Assembly (NCBI RefSeq): GCF_018966525.1
Contig: NZ_CP076607.1
Span: forward strand, 3,658,001-3,722,000
Origin: Paenibacillus sophorae
GTDB taxonomy: Bacteria > Bacillota > Bacilli > Paenibacillales > Paenibacillaceae
Reading direction: 5' to 3'
DNA: 64,000 nucleotides
Positions 25,729 to 32,948 of this stretch are shown one piece after another (the first letter of the stretch is position 1; each line of letters starts with the position of its first letter). The notes below the pieces were generated by a model that saw only the letters and a list, made by a program, of their open reading frames with translations, had not been told where the DNA came from and did not search any database. A program made the translations under genes and the position numbers.

Positions 25729-26328
25729 TTATTCCCCCGATTCAACTCGCCCGAATACAGACCATACGATATTCGCTCTCAGATGATCCGAAATCCATTT
25801 TAGATTTTTATGCTGATATAGTTGGAATGAAGTATCATTTGTAACGGCAATGTCGGCGATGTCATCCGCGACAAATATTGCCGCCTCCGTTGTGGAAGAA
25901 GTCGACACGATCGTGGACTCGCCATTCCATCTCACTTCTGTTTGGAAGTACGGCAAAAGATCTTCAACCGCCGGACAAACAGCAATCCGCAATAAGCCAT
26001 CTTGCCTGCTCAAATCAAAATCAGTCCGGGAAATAATGCCGTAATCCGGTGTGGAATAAAGAAAATGCATCATATTATCGAAATGAGGGCACCAGAAAAA
26101 ACGGGTAGCCTTCTCATAGGCATCCGGAATCAAAGCATAATCGGCTTCCTTATTCAATAGAGAGTCAAACACCTCTGCAAACGTTCTTTTGAGTAACAGA
26201 TGCAACGTAAACAGAGGATTCTGTTGTTTTAACATCTGTTCTAAATGAAGAGCCGTGCAGAAACTGCTCGTTCCTTCCGGACCAAGCGTTGTCAGTCTTA
26301 ACGAACTTTTCCCTTGAATAAGACTCAT
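25729..26328 (-). CDS. BacA-like prephenate decarboxylase
   Basis: 199 aa. TLGPEGTSS at 14-22 opens a prephenate-dehydratase-like domain, and the end (IADIAVTNDTSFQLY, then IVWSVFGRVESGE) parallels BacA (DIALTNE.., SWSLFGKGE). The length fits BacA (204 aa), not full prephenate dehydratases, which carry an ACT domain. BacA-type enzymes decarboxylate prephenate without aromatising, giving dihydro-4-hydroxyphenylpyruvate. There is no ribosome binding site before ATG 26328. GGGGGAG lies further up against the IS630 edge, and the frame stays open to the IS, so the IS may have removed or displaced the native start. Confidence 0.8.
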   Translation of the reverse strand: MSLIQGKSSLRLTTLGPEGTSSFCTALHLEQMLKQQNPLFTLHLLLKRTFAEVFDSLLNKEADYALIPDAYEKATRFFWCPHFDNMMHFLYSTPDYGIISRTDFDLSRQDGLLRIAVCPAVEDLLPYFQTEVRWNGESTIVSTSSTTEAAIFVADDIADIAVTNDTSFQLYQHKNLKWISDHLRANIVWSVFGRVESGE

Positions 26329-26388
26329 GAATTTTTGATTTTTATCGCTGATGTTATGAATGATTTGTTTCAGTTCGTTCTCCCCCTA

Positions 26389-27599
26389 GTGCCTTGACCG
26401 TTTTTGATTCTAGTTTTAAGCTTATCCTATAAGAAAAATATGGGAGGGCTTGCAGATGAACAAAAAATACGAGGTTCGACTCGAACCGAAGGAACGCGAA
26501 TGGATTGAACAACTTCTCCATGCTGATTCTACATCCCCTGGCATTCGCCGCCGCTGTCTAGTACTCCTACTTTCGGACGAAAACCAAGGGGCCATCCCCA
26601 AGCAGGCTGAAATTGCCCAGCGCTCAGGGGTCAGCGATGTTACCGTCTATTACACGGTAAAAGACTATTGCACCCGCGGGCTGGACGAGACGCTGCGTTA
26701 TCGTCGGCGCGCCGAACCGGCACGTCCCTCGCCTATCACCGGCGAGGTGGAAACCCAGATTATCGCGCTGGCCTGTTCCGAGCCTCCAAAGGGGTATGCT
26801 CGCTGGACGATTCGTCTGTTGACCCGTCGGGTGATCGAACTGAATATTTTGGAATCCGTAGGACGAGAAACCATTCGGACGACTTTAAAAAAACAAGGCT
26901 TAAGCCTCACTTAAAAAAACAGTGGTGCATCCCCGCCAAATCCAGCAGCGAATTTGTGGCTCGTATGGAGGATATTCTGGAGACCTATGCCCTGGCGTAC
27001 GACCCGGAAATTCCGCTGATCTGCATGGATGAGCAGCCCGTGCAATTGCTGGATCATTCGCGGCCTCCACAGACGATGAAACCCGGACAAGTTCAGCGAG
27101 AAGATTATGAGTATGTTCGTAAGGGAAGTTGCCGCCTCTTTCTGTTCACGGAGCCGTTGGCCGGGTGGCGTCACGTGCAGGCTTCGGAAAGACGCACCAA
27201 ATCCGACTGGGCTCTGCAGATCCAGGAACTGCTGGAAGTCCATTATCCAGAGGCGAAACGGGTTCGACTGGTGATGGACAACTTGAATACTCACACGATT
27301 TCGTCCTTGTATGAAACCTTTGCGCCTGGACGCGCCTTAGCCTTGGCGAAACGTTTGGAAATCCATTACACTCCGAAGCATGGCAGTTGGCTGAATATCG
27401 CTGAGATTGAACTCAGTGCACTGACGATTCAATGCCTGAACCGCCGAATCGCCTCCATTGATGAATTGCAGGGCGCGGTGTCGGCTTGGGAAAGCGAACG
27501 CAACGGGGCTCAGAAATCCGTGGTTTGGCAATTTACTACCAAGCAGGCTAGAGGTAAATTAAAGCATCTTTATCCTCAAATTTGATTCAGTCAAGGTAC
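26389..27599 (+). mobile_element. IS630 family insertion sequence, apparently complete
   Basis: Inverted ends TAGTGCCTTGACCG (from 26387) and CAGTCAAGGTACTA (to 27601). TA is duplicated at both edges (26387-26388 and 27600-27601), as IS630/mariner elements do. 1211 bp. It is inserted between the ligase and BacA-like genes of the biosynthetic cluster, opposite to their transcription. Confidence 0.88.
26450..27585 (+). CDS. IS630 transposase made by a -1 frameshift
   Basis: Two overlapping frames: 26450-26914 (from ATG 26456, KKYEVRLEPKEREWIEQ, helix-turn-helix) and a second frame that continues with KKTRLKPHLKKQW to 27585 and carries the DDE domain (ICMDEQP, LVMDNLNTH, YTPKHGSWLNIAEIE). The join lies at TTTAAAAAAAC (about 26883-26893), a heptamer-type slippery site where a -1 shift fuses them. 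No other lesions are seen, so the enzyme may be active. Confidence 0.82.
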
Positions 27600-27649
27600 T
27601 AGAAAGTTTACCCAACATGGCAAAGCCGGCATGTTCCACCCTGATTGAC

Positions 27650-29065
27650 TTACACATTTTTCACAATTTGATCTTCAACTACTTTTTGAGCCGCTTCTGT
27701 TTCGGAATCCTGTTTCCGTTTATCAACGATTCGCGCTGCCTTCCAGCTTACCAGCGCTCCAGTGAACGTTGTGGTGCTCAACCCGTCAGAGAACTCGACT
27801 GTGGAGTTAACTTCGATCATTGTCCAGATTCTTGCCTCGATATCAGAAAGAATTCTTGTCTGTTCATGTTCCTTCTCGGACATTTCAAGTCTTACTTCCA
27901 AATAATCTGCGCCATCAACACGGGTTATCGTAATCTGATAACCAATGCAATTCACCAGATCAGACATAATCACTCGTTCAATATCAGCCGCGCAAAATTT
28001 GCGAGAATTCAGCTGAATCTTGTCTTTTACCCGGCCTAGAACTTCGATTTCAAAGGTAGGAATAGGACTGAGAGGATTGTTCTCAATTCTCACAAGGTCA
28101 CCCGTACGATATCTGATTAATGGCTTTCCGCCCGGGTTGAGCATGGTAACTACAAGTTCGCCTTCCCCCTCGAAACCGATCACTTCGTCAGATTCTTCCT
28201 TGACCACTTCGTAAATATAATTGTGGGGGAAGATATTCATTTTGTTGTTGTAATTACAGGTAGCCATGACCAGCGTTTCTTGCGATCCGTATAGAAAATT
28301 GAATACCTTCGCTCCCCAAAGCGTGCTAATATTGTGAATCATCGATTCTGTGCAGATTTCCCCCGTCAGCATCAGCATCTTGACGTTAAAATTCTGTCCC
28401 TGGACATACCCGTAATGTTTGGCGGCCTTATACAGCGTCATTGCCAAACCGGGCGTGCACATAATAACTTCAATATTTAACTTCTCCATTAGCTCCAGCG
28501 CTTTTTTAAACCCTACCAATTGCGAATACGGCCACGCTTTAACAACACATAAATCGAGATTGTGGCATATGTTTCCACAAGAATCCCCAAAAGAGTGAAT
28601 TTCTGTCGGTCCAAAAACACCTACTACCGGCTTGTAATCTCCAAAGACTTCTTCGAACAGCTTTTTATAGGCCAAAGAAATCGTGATATTACTTGACATC
28701 ACTTCGATCATGCTTCGAGGACAAGGTGTGGATTTGCCTGTTGTTCCCGTCGTCTCGTAGTAATAGGTCATTTCGTTGATGGGTAAGGAGAGAATGTCCA
28801 TGTCGGCTTCCCTGAGGGTCTCTTTAGTTGTAAAAGGCAGGTTATTCATCGTATCGATCGTGATAGAATCGAAGCTTCCTGAATAAGGCGCCAGCGCTTT
28901 TTGATAATAGGACGAATTCGCATATACATATTCCAGTATTTCTTGTAATTTTCCATTCTGAAATTTAACCAATTCATTTCCCGTCAAACGTCCGCCAAAG
29001 ACTAAATCACATTCCTCGAGATATTGGTTGTAGTAAGCTCTGTTCTTCTCGTTCATCAAATGCAT
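27650..29065 (-). CDS. Phenylacetate-CoA ligase-like AMP-forming enzyme
   Basis: 471 aa, of the PaaK-type adenylate-forming family: YYETTGTTGKSTPCPRS (P-loop region), NFLYGSQET, GEGELVVTMLN, LIRYRTGDLV and LGRVKDKIQLN, with a PaaK C-terminal domain. Members activate aryl carboxylic acids to CoA or carrier thioesters. Lying 43 bp after the anthranilate/ADIC synthase gene, it most likely activates the aryl acid made by that branch (inference). GGGAG precedes ATG 29065. Confidence 0.85.
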   Translation of the reverse strand: MHLMNEKNRAYYNQYLEECDLVFGGRLTGNELVKFQNGKLQEILEYVYANSSYYQKALAPYSGSFDSITIDTMNNLPFTTKETLREADMDILSLPINEMTYYYETTGTTGKSTPCPRSMIEVMSSNITISLAYKKLFEEVFGDYKPVVGVFGPTEIHSFGDSCGNICHNLDLCVVKAWPYSQLVGFKKALELMEKLNIEVIMCTPGLAMTLYKAAKHYGYVQGQNFNVKMLMLTGEICTESMIHNISTLWGAKVFNFLYGSQETLVMATCNYNNKMNIFPHNYIYEVVKEESDEVIGFEGEGELVVTMLNPGGKPLIRYRTGDLVRIENNPLSPIPTFEIEVLGRVKDKIQLNSRKFCAADIERVIMSDLVNCIGYQITITRVDGADYLEVRLEMSEKEHEQTRILSDIEARIWTMIEVNSTVEFSDGLSTTTFTGALVSWKAARIVDKRKQDSETEAAQKVVEDQIVKNV

Positions 29066-29108
29066 AGTTGGATCAGCTCCCTTTCTTACTTTTCAGTTAA
29101 AATTGTAT

Positions 29109-31274
29109 TCATAGGGTAGGCGCGGGTCTGCGAATTTCACTCAGTACATGACGGATTGCATCCGTTTTAAATTGGATTTCATTCCATTCATCGATGTCCG
29201 TGGAATCCGAGACGATTCCTGCCGAAGCCTGGAGATACAGGTCTTCGTCTATTTTGACAATCGTTCGAATGATAATCGTACTGACGATATCGCCGTTAAA
29301 GTCAAAGAAGCCAAGCGCGCCTCCATAAGGTCCTCTTTCATATTCTTCCAGTTCTTGTATGATCTCCATCGCCCGAATTTTAGGTGCCCCGGTCAGCGTT
29401 CCCGCCGGGAAGGTCGCCTCAAATAATTTCATGGTATTTACATTATTCGGAATAGTTCCCGTCACGCTGCTAACAAGATGAAAAACGTGGGAAAATTCAC
29501 TAACCTCCATCAGCTCGTCAACCATGACAGAGCCTGGCTTTGCAATTCTTCCAATATCGTTACGCGCCAAATCCACTAACATGATATGCTCCGCCTGTTC
29601 TTTCTCACTGTTGACCAGATTATGGATCACAACTTCCCTGTCCTCCGGCGTTCTCCCCTTTCCCTTTGATGTTCCGGCAATTGGCCGGATTAGAACTTTT
29701 TCATTCTGCACCTTGAGCTGTAGTTCCGGGCTGTTGCCGATCAAAGCACATGCTCCGCGCTTCCATAAGAACATATAGGGTGAAGGATTAACTTCCCGAA
29801 GCAGTCGGTAAATGTCCAAGGATGATGCACTGGTTGTGGTATGCACTCTCGCGCCAAGCTGGACTTGGAAAATCTCCCCGTCGACAATATATTGCTTGGC
29901 CTTGGCTACCTTCTTATAGTATTGTTCCTCATCCATTGTGAGCGTGTAATCCGCTGCATGATCCATATTTCGGGATATGACGTCGCCCTTTGGCGAGCCC
30001 TTATACGAAGCCGTTAGCAGACGCATCAGCGATACATATTCAGCTTGACAGGAATCGACGATGCTGTTGTTAATGATGGTCGTAATACGATTAATGGAAT
30101 CATGCTTCAATATACATGAATAATACGTCAAATGGACATCCGGAATCGCCAAATCCTGGATGTTGCTCCGTTCGATCATCTCCAGGTAATGCAGATACTC
30201 ATATGTAAAGAAGCCAACCAGTCCATGGGAATAACGGATCTTAAGATTATGCTTCGGGTCCATGTTGAACATCTTGCTGATGACCGGAAAAATATCGGAG
30301 AATTTTATACCGTCCGCAAGTACGAAGCAATCTTCTTGTTCGGCATACAGACTTATAAAATTATGTTTGAACAGCTGCAGGAGGGAAGGATGATTACTCT
30401 GCACATACATCTTGCCCTTCTCGATTACAAGATCAAACTTAGGGAACAGGCCGATGATATCATCGCTGCAATCAATCTTCGGGCCATGCGCGGAATCAAG
30501 CAAAAATACATTCTCCTCACCGAAGTTAGAATATAGCTCAGCGAAGATATCAAAAAAAGCTTTATCCAGGTTTAATTGAGTTGCATATTGTGGCACGTCG
30601 ATCGAGGAAGCCGGGGCATGATGCAGTGCACTGTCAGAATATTTAAGGAACTGTGGCTCGATTTGTGAATTCGGATAACTAGAAGGCTCACATTGGCTGT
30701 GCAGCATTTTTGTGCGGTTGATGAATGATTGAAGGAGAGCTTTTCCGTTGTCGGTCATAATTGATTCCGGGTGAAATTGCACACCCTCGATATTATAATC
30801 CCTGTGCTTGACTCCCATGATTTCTCCATCACTGGTTTCACAAGTAATTTCCAAACAAGGGGGAAGACTTTGTCTTTCAATCGCTAACGAATGATACCTT
30901 GTCGCCGTAAATTCATTCATGTGTTCCATAATGCCTTTGTGTCGAGAAATGATGGTTGACATTTTTCCGTGAAACAGACTCTTTGCATGAACGATTCTCG
31001 CTCCAAAAGCTTCACCTATGGTTTGATGGCCTAAACATACTCCGAATATCGAAATCTTCCCGGCAAAATACCTGACCACATCCAGGCATATGCCCGCATC
31101 TTTGGGCGCCTTGGGTCCTGGAGAAATGAATATCATATCTGGATGTTTACGTTCGATATCACTGATCGAAATGGAATCATTCCGATAACACTCCACATGA
31201 TGCCCCAATTCGAGCAAGTACTGATAGATGTTGAATGTGAAAGAGTCATAATTATCAATTAACAAAATATTCAT
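29109..31274 (-). CDS. Fused glutamine amidotransferase - anthranilate/ADIC synthase
   Basis: 721 aa. Residues 1-190 form a class I amidotransferase (Cys80 in FGVCLGHQ, later GVQFHPES). The C-terminal ~450 residues form a chorismate-binding domain (PSPYMFLWKRG, EHIMLVDLARNDIGRI, FPAGTLTGAPKIRAMEII, ASAGIVSDS). The motif PIAGTS (531-536) has Ala where aminodeoxychorismate synthases keep Lys (PIKGT), pointing to anthranilate or 2-amino-2-deoxyisochorismate (ADIC) formation. The amidotransferase is N-terminal, as in PabAB fusions and opposite to PhzE. It overlaps the upstream flavoprotein gene by 20 bp. Confidence 0.9.
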   Translation of the reverse strand: MNILLIDNYDSFTFNIYQYLLELGHHVECYRNDSISISDIERKHPDMIFISPGPKAPKDAGICLDVVRYFAGKISIFGVCLGHQTIGEAFGARIVHAKSLFHGKMSTIISRHKGIMEHMNEFTATRYHSLAIERQSLPPCLEITCETSDGEIMGVKHRDYNIEGVQFHPESIMTDNGKALLQSFINRTKMLHSQCEPSSYPNSQIEPQFLKYSDSALHHAPASSIDVPQYATQLNLDKAFFDIFAELYSNFGEENVFLLDSAHGPKIDCSDDIIGLFPKFDLVIEKGKMYVQSNHPSLLQLFKHNFISLYAEQEDCFVLADGIKFSDIFPVISKMFNMDPKHNLKIRYSHGLVGFFTYEYLHYLEMIERSNIQDLAIPDVHLTYYSCILKHDSINRITTIINNSIVDSCQAEYVSLMRLLTASYKGSPKGDVISRNMDHAADYTLTMDEEQYYKKVAKAKQYIVDGEIFQVQLGARVHTTTSASSLDIYRLLREVNPSPYMFLWKRGACALIGNSPELQLKVQNEKVLIRPIAGTSKGKGRTPEDREVVIHNLVNSEKEQAEHIMLVDLARNDIGRIAKPGSVMVDELMEVSEFSHVFHLVSSVTGTIPNNVNTMKLFEATFPAGTLTGAPKIRAMEIIQELEEYERGPYGGALGFFDFNGDIVSTIIIRTIVKIDEDLYLQASAGIVSDSTDIDEWNEIQFKTDAIRHVLSEIRRPAPTL

Positions 31275-31863
31275 CTCTTATTTTCCCCCTTTGCTTTTGG
31301 ATGTACTCTACGACTCTAGTGATGCTCTTCTCGAATGCATCGATCGCCTCTTTGTCATTTTCAATGTTGCCAGGAAATGTGGTCCCGTGAAAAAGAGGCA
31401 AAAAACCGCTTCCCAAAATGATCATCTCATTGAGCAATATGTTCTCCATGATCTGCGTCGCAGTCGACTCATGTCCATATCTGCGTCCTATTGCCGTAAT
31501 GATGGCAAATTTATCGCGTAACGGCCTTCCTTGCGTTCTCAGATATCCATAACCTGCACGCTCCAGGAAAGCTTGCATTTTCGTATTCGTGCCAAATGCA
31601 TATACGACCGGAGCAAAAATAATGACATCCGCTTTCTTCATTTGCTCGACTATCGCTTCCACATCATCGGATATTACACAAGATCCCTTTTGTGAACAAA
31701 AATAACAGGAATTACAAGATTGTATATTTTTTTTTTGAAGCTCAATATATTCCACCGATAATTGAGAATGATATTTGTGCCGTTCTATGTACTCCTTAAG
31801 CTTTGAAGAATTCCCGTTGTCCCGTGGAGAAGAAAGAAGGCATAACACTTTCACATCGTTCAT
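31255..31863 (-). CDS. Iron-sulfur flavoprotein (NADPH-dependent FMN reductase fold)
   Basis: 202 aa. The flavodoxin-like start VLCLLSSPRDNGNSSKL binds FMN. Cys50, Cys53, Cys56 and Cys62 (C-x2-C-x2-C-x5-C) form the compact motif of iron-sulfur flavoproteins. VIFAPVVYAFGTNTKMQAF is also typical. First gene of the cluster and coupled to the ADIC/anthranilate synthase fusion by overlap. In C-1027 biosynthesis an enzyme of this type (SgcG) oxidises ADIC made by SgcD, so an ADIC dehydrogenase role is a specific hypothesis. Confidence 0.82.
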   Translation of the reverse strand: MNDVKVLCLLSSPRDNGNSSKLKEYIERHKYHSQLSVEYIELQKKNIQSCNSCYFCSQKGSCVISDDVEAIVEQMKKADVIIFAPVVYAFGTNTKMQAFLERAGYGYLRTQGRPLRDKFAIITAIGRRYGHESTATQIMENILLNEMIILGSGFLPLFHGTTFPGNIENDKEAIDAFEKSITRVVEYIQKQRGKIRDEYFVN

Positions 31864-32106
31864 AATAGTCTCCTTTTTCAGATAATCACGAAGCTAATAT
31901 TGCCGGGTCAGGCCTCTTCATTGCATCAGTGCCTTCAAATAAGGCGTGTACCGGATCATTTTGAATGGAAAAATGTTTTCTTGCTTTACAGCACTAAAAC
32001 AGATGAGCAAGAGGAAGTTTAGCGCGATAAGCAAAACTCAACCCCAAATGAATGACGAGAACGACAATTCCCATTTCAGTTCTAAAATGTGGATTATTTT
32101 TCTATC

Positions 32107-32136
32107 AATATAGAGTCAAATGTATATTAATGTCAA
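32107..32136 (-). promoter_or_regulatory. Candidate promoter of the biosynthetic cluster
   Basis: On the minus strand TTGACA (32136-32131) and TATATT (32112-32107) are 18 bp apart. The first start codon is at 31863, which leaves a leader of about 240 nt in which I see no recognisable riboswitch. Confidence 0.5.
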
Positions 32137-32194
32137 GGTTGTTTTTCATTTATTGGAATATTCTATAAGTTTAAATTTTACCTGAATCCGTGAA

Positions 32195-32361
32195 ATAGCT
32201 AAAGGCGGAGCCAGTGGTCCTGATGAGATGAAGGGATCGGGGGTGGAAATTGATAAGAGAGCAGATTGGTTTGCAATAAGACATAAGGAAACAGAGCTTG
32301 CCCTGGAACAAGCTGTTTTCGAACATATGTTTCTAATGATTCAACCTGACAAACTCTCATA
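32195..32361 (+). other. Open 3' gene fragment, unrecognised
   Basis: A plus-strand frame reads KGGASGPDEMKGSGVEIDK then ADWFAIRHKETELALEQAV and stops at 32359-32361. It looks like the end of a real gene, but I do not recognise it. It overlaps the IS1380 fragment on the other strand. Confidence 0.3.
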
Positions 32362-32547
32362 AATACGCCGAAATGTCGGAAACCAGGGACTGTGCCTACC
32401 GAAACGGAGCTTAGTCTGCCTCGCGTGCTCGACCATACGTGAAGCCAGCCAGATCAGATTCTCGATCACCGTTTTCATCCGTCTGCGGCTGACCTTCGTT
32501 CGCACTGGAGCATCGGGTTCCTGCAGCGAAATTTGCCCAAGGGGCAT
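32341..32547 (-). pseudogene. IS1380-type transposase C-terminal fragment
   Basis: 68 codons including ENLIWLASRMVEHARQTKL and RFGRHSPWFPTFRRIYESL, the C-terminal helix pair of IS1380/IS4-group transposases. No remainder nearby; more IS1380-type sequence lies at 44.1-44.7 kb. Confidence 0.55.
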
Positions 32548-32552
32548 AAATC

Positions 32553-32843
32553 GTGAACAGTATTCTAGAAAAGCAAAAAGAACTTGCCAAGTTAATGGAT
32601 TTGCATTTGCCTAATGAAGGAGTTCATGAAACATCGATACCATCTTTGTTTTTTATACGATACTCCAGCGTATCCGAACCCGCCTACAGGGTATACACCC
32701 CCTCCTTCTGTGTAATTGCTCAAGGTTCTAAGGAGGTTCTTATAGCTCAAGAACGTTATGAGTTTGGTCCAGCCGATTATTTGATTGCCTCCATGAACCT
32801 GCCGGTAGTCGGCCAAATAATGAAAGCCTCTCCTGAAGTCTAA
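32553..32843 (+). pseudogene. AraC-type regulator, N-terminal sensor fragment
   Basis: 96 codons with the AraC_N signature (SIPSLFFIRYSSVSEPAYRV, VIAQGSKEVLIAQERYEFGP, YLIASMNLPVVGQI) that stop before any DNA-binding domain. Truncated gene; full family members are about 300 aa. Confidence 0.7.
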
Positions 32844-32948
32844 GATGGGTAGATAAAAGGACGAACAGGATAACCGCCCTTTTATCCATGACAGATTGCA
32901 TTTAATGCCGTCCATTATGACAAAGGCCTTACTTGACGTATTCAGCCA

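Noticed and set aside
29109..31274. Para-aminobenzoate (PabAB) synthase for folate
   Set aside because: Domain order fits PabAB, but the active-site motif is PIAGT rather than PIKGT and the gene is embedded in a biosynthetic cluster.
32553..32843. Functional small AraC-like protein
   Set aside because: Only the sensor domain is present and the DNA-binding part is missing, so I call it a truncated gene.
32852..32887. Terminator after rph
   Set aside because: GATAAAAGG/CCTTTTATC can pair, but the loop is long and there is no T run on the minus strand.
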